Assembly: GCF_001724135.1 (NCBI RefSeq)
Contig: NZ_MEDS01000018.1
Coordinates: 1 to 64,000, forward strand
Length of the DNA stretch: 64,000 nt
Source of the DNA: Comamonas sp. SCN 65-56
Lineage (GTDB): Bacteria; Pseudomonadota; Gammaproteobacteria; Burkholderiales; Burkholderiaceae_C
Reading direction: 5' to 3'
This document shows, piece by piece, positions 34,016 through 42,100 of this stretch (the stretch's first letter is position 1; every line of letters begins with the position of its first letter). Below the pieces are notes generated by a model, which had not been told where the DNA came from, made no database searches, and was given only the letters and a program-made list of their open reading frames with translations. The position numbers and the translations under genes are program-made.

Positions 34016-35428
34016 TCACCACGCCCCCTTGTGTTCCGGCACTCTGGGCACCAGCACCAGCAGCGCGGTCGCCACCACCACCGCGGCCACCACATAAATC
34101 CAGGCCTGCGCCATGCCCGGGTCGTCCACGGCAGCCAGCACCGCGGTGGCGAGCGAGACGAGCAAGATCGTGCCCCCCTGCATGAACATCGAGCGGATCG
34201 CCGCCAGCGACGAGGCGTTTTCCGGTGCCAGTTGCAGGCCGGCGTTGCGGCTGGCCGGGTTGGTGATGCCCATGCCCACGCCCACCAGCACCGCCGAACC
34301 TGCCAGCCACCCATAGGGCGACGCGCCCGCCTGTGGCGGCACTGCCAGCAGCAGCAAGCCGGCTGCGACACACAAGCCGCCCAGCGCGATCGGCCCGCGA
34401 TACCCGGTGCGCCGTATCACCACCACCGCCAGCACCGAAAACACCACCGAAGCCAGTCCCTGCGCCACCAGCAGCGTGCCCGAGGACAGCGCGCTGATGC
34501 CGTAGCGGTTGGTGGCGTACAGCGGTGCCAGCGCAATCGCCCCCACCGGCAGCCCGCCGATCAGCACGTTCACCAGGTTCACCACGCCAAAATCCGGCCC
34601 GAACAGCAGGCGCGGCGCAATGAAGGGCTGAGCCGAGCGGTGCAGATGCCGTACGAAGGCCCAGCCCGCCAGCACCGCCACCAAGAGCGGCACCCAGACC
34701 TGCGGTGCAATGAAGCCCACACCGCGCTCGCCCAGATAGTTCACCCCCAGCATGCCACCCAGCACGCAGGCTGCCATCAGGCTCATGCCGACGATGTCCA
34801 GCGGCTCATCACTGCGATGGTTCTTGCGGTCGTGCGGAATCAAGCGCCACGCGGCCAGCATGATCGCGATGCCGATAGGCACGTTCACCAGAAACACGCC
34901 GCGCCAGTGCCAGTACTCGACAAACAGCCCGCCAAAGATCGGCCCCACCATCGCGCCAATCGGGAAGATGCTGCCAAACAGGCTCACCGCCCGGTCGCGC
35001 GCACTGCCGAAGTGATCGACGATGATGCCCGTCGCTGATGGCGTAAAACCCGCGCCACCAGCCGCCTGTACTACGCGAAGCGCTATCAATAAATAGATAT
35101 CGTTGACCATCCCGCAGGCCAGCGAAGCGAGCGTGAACACCAGCACCGACACCAGAAACACCCGCCGCCTGCCATAGCGCTCGCTGAGTTTGCCGGTGAT
35201 CGGCACCGCGACCACGAACCCGAGCGCATACGCCGTCAGCGTCCAGCCCGCCCAGTTGATCGTGGTGTTCAGGCCCAGTTGCATCGCGTGCAGCGCGGTG
35301 GCAACGATGGTCGAATCGAGCGACATCATCAGCAGCGCCAGCGCAATCACGATGAAGATGCGCACCCGCGGCACCTCGCTTGCCATGTCAGGTGTGGTGG
35401 CCGCCTGCGCTTTGTCTTCTTCTTGCAT
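34016..35428 (-). CDS. DHA2-type (EmrB/QacA) MFS drug efflux transporter
   Basis: A 470-residue polytopic inner-membrane protein with about 14 hydrophobic segments. The first carries the family motif LMMSLDSTIVATALHAMQ. GKLSERYGRRRVFL is the cytoplasmic loop 2-3 motif, and motif C-like glycine-rich stretches follow (GSIFPIGAMVGPIFGG). Such pumps use the proton gradient to expel hydrophobic drugs or dyes, often with a membrane-fusion partner, which is not adjacent here. The start at 35428 (MQEEDKAQ) has no clear ribosome site. Its 5' end faces the tex promoter. Confidence 0.9.
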   Translation of the reverse strand: MQEEDKAQAATTPDMASEVPRVRIFIVIALALLMMSLDSTIVATALHAMQLGLNTTINWAGWTLTAYALGFVVAVPITGKLSERYGRRRVFLVSVLVFTLASLACGMVNDIYLLIALRVVQAAGGAGFTPSATGIIVDHFGSARDRAVSLFGSIFPIGAMVGPIFGGLFVEYWHWRGVFLVNVPIGIAIMLAAWRLIPHDRKNHRSDEPLDIVGMSLMAACVLGGMLGVNYLGERGVGFIAPQVWVPLLVAVLAGWAFVRHLHRSAQPFIAPRLLFGPDFGVVNLVNVLIGGLPVGAIALAPLYATNRYGISALSSGTLLVAQGLASVVFSVLAVVVIRRTGYRGPIALGGLCVAAGLLLLAVPPQAGASPYGWLAGSAVLVGVGMGITNPASRNAGLQLAPENASSLAAIRSMFMQGGTILLVSLATAVLAAVDDPGMAQAWIYVVAAVVVATALLVLVPRVPEHKGAW

Positions 35429-35521
35429 CGCCGGAGTGTGCCCGAGCGCGGCCCACCGTGCCTGCCGCGCGGGCATCCCATGGCAAACTTGCCGGTTTTC
35501 CCGGTTTCTCTCTCTTCTCCC

Positions 35522-37978
35522 ATGCAACCAATCCTGCGGCAGATCGCCGCTGAAATCCACGCCTCCGAATCCCAGGTCAAGGCGGCTGTCGAGCTGCTCG
35601 ACGGCGGCGCCACCGTGCCCTTCGTCGCCCGCTATCGCAAGGAGGTGACGGGCGGGCTGGACGACGCCCAGCTGCGCGAACTGGAGACGCGCCTGACCTA
35701 TCTGCGCGAGCTCACTGAACGCCGCGCCGCCATCCTCAAGAGCGTCGAAGAGCAAGGCAAGCTCACGCCCGAGTTGCGCGCCGCCATCGAGGCCGCGCCA
35801 ACCAAGCAGGAACTTGAAGATCTCTACCTGCCCTACAAGCCGCGCCGGCGCACGAAGGGCCAGATCGCGCGTGAATTCGGCATGGCGCCCCTGGCGGATG
35901 CGCTGTTTACCGATCCGGCGCTGGATCCGCCCACCGCCGCCCTGCCCTATGTAAAAGCAGAAAAAGGCGAAGGCGGTGAAGATTTCACCAGCGTGCAAGC
36001 GGTGCTCGACGGCGTGCGCGACATCCTTTCCGAGCGCTGGGCCGAGGATGCGGCGCTGGTGCAAAACCTGCGCGAATGGCTCTGGGGTGAGGGCTTGCTG
36101 CAAAGCCAGCTCGTCGCCGGCAAGAACGAGGCCGACCCCGAGGTCGCCAAATTCCGTGATTACTTCGATTACGACGAACCCATCGCCCGCGTGCCCAGCC
36201 ACCGCGCGCTGGCGGTGTTTCGCGGGCGGCAGTTGGAAATTCTGGATGCCAAGCTGGTGCTGCCTGAGGTTCTCTCTCCCTCCCCCTCTGGGGGAGGGCC
36301 GGGGTGGGGGCCAGCGAAGGCGGCGCCTTCAGCGGGCCAGCCCCCATCCCCGCCTTCCCCCAACGGGGGAAGGAGTCACGCACCCAGCCTCGCCGAAGGT
36401 CGCATCGCGCTGCACCTGGGCTGGAGCCACCAGGGCCGCCCTGCCGATGACCTGCTGCGCAAATGCGTCGCCTGGACCTGGCGCGTCAAGCTCAGCCTGT
36501 CACTGGAACGCGACCTGTTCGCGCGCCTGCGGGAAAGCGCAGAAGCCGTGGCCATCAAGGTCTTTGCCGACAACCTGCGCGATCTGCTGCTGGCCGCGCC
36601 CGCCGGGCCCAAGGTGGTGATGGGGCTCGACCCCGGCATCCGCACTGGCGTCAAGGTGGCGGTGGTGGACCAGACGGGCAAGCTGCTGGAAACCGCCACC
36701 GTCTACCCGCACGAGCCGCGGCGCGATTGGGACGGCAGCTTGGCCACCCTGGGCCGCCTGGCGCAAAAGCACGGCGTACAGCTGATTGCCATCGGCAACG
36801 GCACCGCCAGCCGCGAGACCGACAAGCTGGCGGGCGAGTTGATTCATTTGATGCAAAAAATGCCTCCAGCGCAAGCGGGACATGCGTCAGAAGCTATACA
36901 AAAAGTAGTTGTCAGTGAGGCTGGCGCCTCGGTCTACTCTGCCAGTGAGTACGCATCACAAGAGCTGCCTGACGTGGATGTGAGCCTGCGCGGCGCGGCC
37001 AGCATTGCGCGCCGCCTGCAAGACCCGCTGGCCGAGCTGGTGAAGATCGACCCCAAGAGCATAGGCGTGGGCCAGTACCAGCACGACGTGAACCAGAGCC
37101 AGCTCGCGCACCAGCTCGGCGCGGTGGTCGAGGATTGCGTCAACGGCGTGGGCGTGGACCTGAACACCGCCAGCGTGCCGCTGCTCTCGCGTGTCTCCGG
37201 CCTCACCGCCACCACCGCCCGCGCCATCGTGCGCTGGCGCGAGCAGCACGGCGCCTTCGCCAGCCGCCAGCAGTTGCTCAAGGTCACGGGTCTTGGCCCC
37301 AAGACCTTCGAGCAATCCGCCGGCTTCCTGCGCATCCGCGATGGCGAAAACCCTCTGGACGTGACCGGCGTGCACCCGGAGACCTATCCGGTGGTCGAGC
37401 AGATCATCGCGCGCACGGGCAAACCGATCGAGCAGATCATGGGCCGCGCCGAGCTGCTCAAGGGTTTGAAACCCGAACAGTTCATCACGCCACAGTTCGG
37501 TGCCATCACCATCAAGGACATCTTGCAAGAGCTGGAAAAACCCGGTCGTGATCCGCGCCCGGATTTTCAGGTGGCACGCTTCAGCGAAGGCGTGAACGAG
37601 ATCACCGACCTCAAGCAAGGCATGGTGCTGGAGGGCACGGTGAGCAACGTCGCCCAGTTTGGCGCCTTCGTCGATCTGGGCGTGCACCAGGATGGTCTGG
37701 TGCATGTGAGCCAGCTTGCCAATCGCTTCGTGAGTGACGCACGCGAAATCGTCAAGACCGGCCAGGTCGTCAAGGTCAAGGTACTGGAAGTAGACGTGGC
37801 GCGGGGGCGCATCAGCCTGACGATGAAACTCGATGCGGCTCCCGTGCGGCGCGACGCGCCGCGCGAGAACCGCTATGAAGCAGCGGGGCGCGGGCAACAA
37901 CGCCACGCACCACGCGATGTCCAGGCGCCTTCGGCCATGGCTGCGGCGTTTGAGAAGTTCAAGGGGCTGCGGGATTGA
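35522..37978 (+). CDS. tex: Tex family transcription accessory protein
   Basis: An 818-residue nucleic-acid-binding protein with all Tex domains. A helical N-terminal region (AAVELLDGGATVPFVARYRKEVTGGLDD) is followed by the YqgF/RuvC-like domain (VVMGLDPGIRTGVKVAVVDQTG). A helix-hairpin-helix pair comes next (DLNTASVPLLSRVSGLTATTARAIV), then a C-terminal S1 domain (GTVSNVAQFGAFVDLGVHQDGLVH). Tex proteins affect transcription and RNA handling. The gene has two in-frame repeat insertions: about residues 250-285 (SPSPSGGGPGWGP...PPSPPSPNGGR) and about 443-462 (MQKMPPAQAGHASEAIQK). These account for its length over the ~770-residue norm. The start MQPILRQIAAEIHA matches the family. Confidence 0.95.
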   Translation: MQPILRQIAAEIHASESQVKAAVELLDGGATVPFVARYRKEVTGGLDDAQLRELETRLTYLRELTERRAAILKSVEEQGKLTPELRAAIEAAPTKQELEDLYLPYKPRRRTKGQIAREFGMAPLADALFTDPALDPPTAALPYVKAEKGEGGEDFTSVQAVLDGVRDILSERWAEDAALVQNLREWLWGEGLLQSQLVAGKNEADPEVAKFRDYFDYDEPIARVPSHRALAVFRGRQLEILDAKLVLPEVLSPSPSGGGPGWGPAKAAPSAGQPPSPPSPNGGRSHAPSLAEGRIALHLGWSHQGRPADDLLRKCVAWTWRVKLSLSLERDLFARLRESAEAVAIKVFADNLRDLLLAAPAGPKVVMGLDPGIRTGVKVAVVDQTGKLLETATVYPHEPRRDWDGSLATLGRLAQKHGVQLIAIGNGTASRETDKLAGELIHLMQKMPPAQAGHASEAIQKVVVSEAGASVYSASEYASQELPDVDVSLRGAASIARRLQDPLAELVKIDPKSIGVGQYQHDVNQSQLAHQLGAVVEDCVNGVGVDLNTASVPLLSRVSGLTATTARAIVRWREQHGAFASRQQLLKVTGLGPKTFEQSAGFLRIRDGENPLDVTGVHPETYPVVEQIIARTGKPIEQIMGRAELLKGLKPEQFITPQFGAITIKDILQELEKPGRDPRPDFQVARFSEGVNEITDLKQGMVLEGTVSNVAQFGAFVDLGVHQDGLVHVSQLANRFVSDAREIVKTGQVVKVKVLEVDVARGRISLTMKLDAAPVRRDAPRENRYEAAGRGQQRHAPRDVQAPSAMAAAFEKFKGLRD
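36270..36376 (+). repeat. GC-rich inverted repeat inserted in frame in tex
   Basis: The left arm CTCCCTCCCCCTCTGGGGGA and the right arm ending CCCCCAACGGGGGAAGGAG form an imperfect palindrome. It is translated in frame as SPSPSGGGPGWGP...PPSPPSPNGGR. It is the same repeat type as at 27951-28050 in mfd. Confidence 0.8.
36847..36906 (-). repeat. GATAGCTG-type dispersed palindromic repeat inside tex
   Basis: The reverse complement reads TTTTTGTATAGCTTCTGACGC, then a centre with GCGC, then GGAGGCATTTTTTGC, matching the family layout. It is translated as MQKMPPAQAGHASEAIQK between the conserved segments ELI and KVVVSEAGASVYSASE. Confidence 0.7.
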
Positions 37979-37994
37979 CGGCCACTTGCCGAGG

Positions 37995-38295
37995 TTACAG
38001 GCTCCTGCCTCGCTCGCGCCAATATCCCGGCCGCCGACTCTGATGGGCGACGGCCAGCACCAGAATTTCCTGATCGGTGGTCACGTAGATGATGGAATAC
38101 GGAAAGCGCCGCATGACCAGGCGCCGCTTGTCACGCAACCACCTTCCTCCGAGCAGGGGGTGTTGCAGCAGCAGTGCCATGGCGCGTTCAAATTCGCCAA
38201 GAAAAAACCTGAGCCATCAAGGCGCCAGCGCGATCCCGGTAGTACTCGGCAGCTTCCCGCAGATCGGCTGCTGCCTCCGGGTGCAGCGAATACAT
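37995..38295 (-). pseudogene. RelE/ParE-type toxin with a frameshift at a homopolymer
   Basis: Reads MYSLHPEAAADLREAAEYYRDRAGALMAQVF, typical of ParE/RelE. It then shifts frame at a run of six T (38202-38207 on the other strand) and continues as LGEFERAMALLLQHPLLGGRWLRDKRRLVMRRFPYSIIY to the end. Removing one T restores a 99-residue toxin, the normal size. As written, the reading frame ends at QVFSWRI. The gene overlaps the antitoxin stop (ATGA). The cause may be inactivation, slippage or sequencing error. Confidence 0.82.
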
Positions 38296-38519
38296 CACTG
38301 GTATTCGGCTTTCAACTGCGCCAGTGTTTCCGCTCCCGGGAGAGGCGATGCCACCGCACTGACCAACTCCACATGGCGTCGCTCGACTTCCGCTGCCCAA
38401 GCGGTCTCGACGTCAGGATCAGTGTCCAGGCTCGCGATCAGCTTCTCGACCAAGCGGGCACGCTCGATGGCAGGCAGGTTCAGAGCCTGAGCCTGCAGCG
38501 CTTCTACGGTCTGTGACAT
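38295..38519 (-). CDS. Putative addiction-module antitoxin (TIGR02574 type)
   Basis: A 74-residue helical protein (MSQTVEALQAQALNLPAIERARLVEKLIASLD) of the 'addiction module component' family. Members are encoded directly before RelE/ParE toxins and neutralise them. The stop overlaps the toxin start. With the toxin frame broken, the antitoxin may now have only a regulatory role or none. Confidence 0.85.
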   Translation of the reverse strand: MSQTVEALQAQALNLPAIERARLVEKLIASLDTDPDVETAWAAEVERRHVELVSAVASPLPGAETLAQLKAEYQ

Positions 38520-38718
38520 GGCTTGCACCTCCAGGGAATGACTTCCATATGGCGTGCAGTTTACGAGTGTCGCGCGTTTCACTGTGCCGGTGTTTGCTCA
38601 GGTCCGTCACCATCGGTCGTCCCGCGCTGCATCGGCAAGGCCAAAAACCATCGTCTGTTTCTTCCTGATCACTGTTTCTACGGTACAAACAGCGACACCA
38701 AACATGACAGGAGGCTCC

Positions 38719-39813
38719 ATGGGCATCACCCAGCTCGCTGCCGGACGGGATCGTTCGGTCGTGCTCACCAACAAGGGCGAGGCATGGGCCTGGGGCGCCT
38801 TGCGCACTTGGGACGCCAGCGCGCCGACAAACCTGCAGCCACCCGAAGGCGAGGTATGCAGCAGCGATCCGGCACTCGTGGGCCACAACCGCTACGCCCA
38901 GCCACATGCCTTGCTGCTCAATGCGGCAACCCCTTTTGCCCTGATCGCCGAAAGCCACACGCAAATCCTGGCGGTGTGCCGCGCAGGCAATGCCTTTGCC
39001 TGCAAGCCCGTGGTCGATCCGAGACGCGGCGCAATCCACCAGCGGCTGGCTGGCCTGCCTGCTTCCATCGCACAACTGGCAGCCACCGCCAGCGTTGGCC
39101 TGGCGCTGGATGGCAAGGGAACGGTATGGTCCTGGGGACCCTCGAACCACGGTCAACTTGGACGCGCTGCACAGGCCTGGCTTGCGGGGCCAGGTGCCGT
39201 CACGGGCTTGCCCGCCATCGCCCGGCTCGCCGCTGGCAATGCCCACGCTCTTGCGCTGGATTGCCAAGGCGCCGTCTGGGCCTGGGGCGCGAATGCCGCC
39301 GGTCAGCTGGGCAACGGAACGCTGACGGAAAACAGGGAACCCACCCAGATAACACTCCCTAAACCCATAGCGCAGATTGCTGCCGGAGACACCCACAGCC
39401 TTGCGCTCGATGCCAGTGGCCAGCTGTGGGCCTGGGGCTCCAACCAGCACGGCCAGACGGGGCTGGCGGGCAGCGCCTACTACACACAACCGCAACGCGT
39501 GCCACTGGATTTTCCGCTGGCATATCTCGATGGCGGCATGTTCTACACCGCAGCGCTCTCCTCTCAGGGCGAGGTGTTTGCGTGGGGTTGGAACGGGCTG
39601 GGGCAGACAGGACACAGCACAAATACCTCAACGCACCAGCCTGCCCGTATTTCCGGGCTCAAGCACATGACCCTGCTGGCCGCAGGTAGCGGCCACCTGC
39701 TGGCCAGCGACGGCCAGCGCGTGTTCGCCTGGGGTGACAACCGCAGCGCCACCTGCGGCACATCGGCAGCCCAATCCTGCATCCGCTCCCCCAGACCGAT
39801 CACGCTTGCGTGA
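38719..39813 (+). CDS. RCC1-repeat (beta-propeller) protein
   Basis: A 364-residue protein made of about six to seven RCC1/ATS1 repeats: ITQLAAGRDRSVVLTNKGEAWAWG, IAQLAATASVGLALDGKGTVWSWG, IARLAAGNAHALALDCQGAVWAWG, IAQIAAGDTHSLALDASGQLWAWG. A seven-bladed propeller is likely. No signal peptide is visible, so it looks cytoplasmic. The ATG at 38719 follows AGGAGG. The multicopper oxidase gene starts 11 nt after its stop, so the two are almost surely translated from one message. Its role is unknown; propellers of this kind usually mediate protein-protein contacts. Confidence 0.88.
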   Translation: MGITQLAAGRDRSVVLTNKGEAWAWGALRTWDASAPTNLQPPEGEVCSSDPALVGHNRYAQPHALLLNAATPFALIAESHTQILAVCRAGNAFACKPVVDPRRGAIHQRLAGLPASIAQLAATASVGLALDGKGTVWSWGPSNHGQLGRAAQAWLAGPGAVTGLPAIARLAAGNAHALALDCQGAVWAWGANAAGQLGNGTLTENREPTQITLPKPIAQIAAGDTHSLALDASGQLWAWGSNQHGQTGLAGSAYYTQPQRVPLDFPLAYLDGGMFYTAALSSQGEVFAWGWNGLGQTGHSTNTSTHQPARISGLKHMTLLAAGSGHLLASDGQRVFAWGDNRSATCGTSAAQSCIRSPRPITLA

Positions 39814-39824
39814 GGAAGACCGCC

Positions 39825-41534
39825 ATGCGCACCACCACACCCTCTCTGCAAGACCCCGACCGCCGCAACGTTCTGCGCTGGGCTGCCGGCCTTTGTGCTG
39901 GCTACGCCGTCACCCAGATCAGCGCATGCAGCGCCTCGGGCACGCCAGACACCCTGCCCGAACCCACCAACCTCAAGGCCAGCAGCGGCCTGCTGGAGCT
40001 CACGCTCACCGCCAGCTACGCCCCGCGAGATCTGATGGCCACCACCGATCCCCAAGCCGCGTGGCCCGGCCAGGCCAGCCGCATCCAGACCAGCCTGCGC
40101 AGCTACAACGGCGCCAGCCCTGCGCCCACGCTGCACCTGAACCAGGGCGACACGCTGCGCGTGAAACTGGTCAACGATTTGCCGACAAACATTGCAGGTC
40201 AGTCGTCGCTCGGCTACCTGAACTACCAGAACAGCACCAACCTGCACTTTCATGGTCTGCACGTGGATCCGAAAGAAATCCGCCCCGGCGTCTTTGGCGA
40301 CTACGTGGTGGACACCGCCGAGGCGGGCGTTCGACCCGGCAGCAGCCGCCAGCACGAGATCACGCTCCCCCTGGATCACACCAACGGCATCTACTGGTAC
40401 CACCCCCACCTGCACGGCGCCACCAACATCCAGGTGAACAACGGCATGTTCGGCGCCATCATCGTGCATGACGCCAAGGACCGCTTCGCGCAGTCGCCCG
40501 ACATCCGCGAGCGCGTGATCTTCGTGCACAAGATGAACCTCAACGCCAAGGGCCGATCCGACACCTTCTACGACGCGATGGTCTACACGCCCACGGCCTT
40601 CATGCTCAATGGCGCCTACCAGCCCACCATCGTGATGCGCCCCGGCGAGGTGCAGAACTGGCACTTCATCAACAGCGATTCCTTCTACCCCTTCAACCCG
40701 GTGCTCGACGAGCACACGCTGTGGCACTACGCGCGCGACGGCAATGTGTTTGCCAAGAAATTCCGTTCCATCAACCTTGAAACCTCCACGCAGTATCAAG
40801 GCACCCAATGGCCCGGCAACCTCATGTACCCGGGCAACCGCCACTCCGTCATCGTGCAAGCCAGCAGCACGCCGGGCACCTACTTCCTGCGCTCGATGAA
40901 GGCACCGTCGAGCGACCGCGACAGCGAAGAAATCGTTGCCCGCATCGTCGTGGAAGGCGAGCCCATGAGCACCGCTCTGCCGCGCGCGCAAGACCTGCCC
41001 GTGTATGCCGAGCACCGCCCCATCACCAATGAAGAGCTTGCCAGCGGGGGTGGCCAGACTCGCAACCTGGTGCTGGCCGTGCTGCGCAAGGGCCATCCGC
41101 GGCTGGCCAGCCCCATTCCCGCTGGCGAGGAATGGTTCATTCCGCCCGAAGACGGCAAGAACGACAACGCCGACTTTGCCTTTACCGCGGGCATTGCCGG
41201 GCAAGGCCTGGCACCGGTTCAGTCCTCGCTCTCCGTCACCCAGACGGTGGCGCTGGGCGCGGTGGAAGAGTGGACGATCCAGAGCATGAACTTCTACCCG
41301 CATCCGTTTCACATCCACGTGAACGACGCCTGGGTGGTGAAGGTCAACGGCGAGGCAGTCGAGCCCTACTGGACGGACACCATCCCCATCCTCTGGGGCG
41401 GCTCAAGCGACAAGCCCACCTCCATCACCTTTCGCATGCGCTTTACCGATTTCACCGGCAAGTTCGTCTGGCATTGCCACGCGCTGGACCATGAAGACAT
41501 GGGCATGATGGAGCTGGTCGAAGTGGTCGCCTGA
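39825..41534 (+). CDS. Tat-exported multicopper oxidase
   Basis: A 569-residue multicopper oxidase with all four copper motifs: H141-F-H143-G, H193-P-H195-L-H197, H493-P-F-H496-I-H498 and H550-C551-H552-ALD-H556-EDMG-M561. The axial residue is methionine, as in CotA/CueO-like bacterial enzymes. The N-terminus has a twin-arginine motif (DRRNVLRWAAG) followed by a hydrophobic stretch and a possible lipobox (ISAC), so it should be exported folded and perhaps lipid-anchored. It oxidises metals or phenols with reduction of O2 to water. The substrate is not evident. GAGGAAG lies before the ATG. The RCC1 gene lies immediately upstream. Confidence 0.93.
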   Translation: MRTTTPSLQDPDRRNVLRWAAGLCAGYAVTQISACSASGTPDTLPEPTNLKASSGLLELTLTASYAPRDLMATTDPQAAWPGQASRIQTSLRSYNGASPAPTLHLNQGDTLRVKLVNDLPTNIAGQSSLGYLNYQNSTNLHFHGLHVDPKEIRPGVFGDYVVDTAEAGVRPGSSRQHEITLPLDHTNGIYWYHPHLHGATNIQVNNGMFGAIIVHDAKDRFAQSPDIRERVIFVHKMNLNAKGRSDTFYDAMVYTPTAFMLNGAYQPTIVMRPGEVQNWHFINSDSFYPFNPVLDEHTLWHYARDGNVFAKKFRSINLETSTQYQGTQWPGNLMYPGNRHSVIVQASSTPGTYFLRSMKAPSSDRDSEEIVARIVVEGEPMSTALPRAQDLPVYAEHRPITNEELASGGGQTRNLVLAVLRKGHPRLASPIPAGEEWFIPPEDGKNDNADFAFTAGIAGQGLAPVQSSLSVTQTVALGAVEEWTIQSMNFYPHPFHIHVNDAWVVKVNGEAVEPYWTDTIPILWGGSSDKPTSITFRMRFTDFTGKFVWHCHALDHEDMGMMELVEVVA

Positions 41535-41557
41535 ACGAAACAGGCGCTGCAAACAGA

Positions 41558-41580
41558 ACGGGCGCCTCGTCGGCGCCCGT
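41558..41580 (+). terminator. Hairpin terminator after the multicopper oxidase gene
   Basis: A perfect 9-bp stem (ACGGGCGCC / GGCGCCCGT, loop TCGTC) 23 nt past the stop is followed by CTTGCTTC. The stem is strong but the T-tract is poor. Confidence 0.55.
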
Positions 41581-41634
41581 CTTGCTTCATTGCTTGCCGA
41601 ACCTCCCTACCATCCAGGTCATGGTGCGTCCGAT

Positions 41635-42100
41635 TCAGGCCGCGTCACATCGGTGTTCAAGGTAGCCTGAGCCACAGCCCATCAGTTCCATCAGCGCATG
41701 CTGCAGGTGCTCGGCCTCAAGGGTTTCCGGCTGGCCATCGCCACCCAGCGCCTGCTCGCGCTCTGCATACGCACGCACCGCGTCGATCATGGTGTGCGCC
41801 ATATGGTCGGCATCCACTTCGCCGCGCAAAGAACCGTGGCGCGACCGCCACCGCCTCGCCAATCGCCGAACGCATGCGGGCTATCTGCCCGCTTCCGGAA
41901 TCCGCTGTCATTGCACACCGTCCTCACATCGCTTGAGTACCGAGGCATTGTGCGCCGCATCGGCGCTCACCCGCAGCGCAGCCACAAAACCTGCGAAGGC
42001 CGCGGTGTCTTGCGCCGCCGAGACCCCGGATATCAATGTCGATTGCGCTGCACCGTGAGCGGCGCCATGATGCCCTGCCCTGGTGCCGTGCAGCCGTTGT
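41635..42100 (-). pseudogene. Decayed TetR-family regulator (C-terminal remnant)
   Basis: Within the 498-bp gap after the oxidase, the minus strand carries protein-like fragments in successive frames: AAQDTAAFAGFVAALRVSADAAHNASVLKRCEDGVQ, then SGQIARMRSAIGEAVA, then HGSLRGEVDADHMAHTMIDAVRAYAEREQ to a stop at 41635. Their order and character resemble the C-terminal half of a TetR regulator. Stops and frameshifts separate them, and the HTH half is missing. The call rests on general resemblance, not a search. Confidence 0.4.

Noticed and set aside
35060-35100. Another GATAGCTG-type repeat inside the MFS gene
   Set aside because: Only GCTATCAATAAA matches; the CGC and GCGC parts are missing and the protein reads normally through it.
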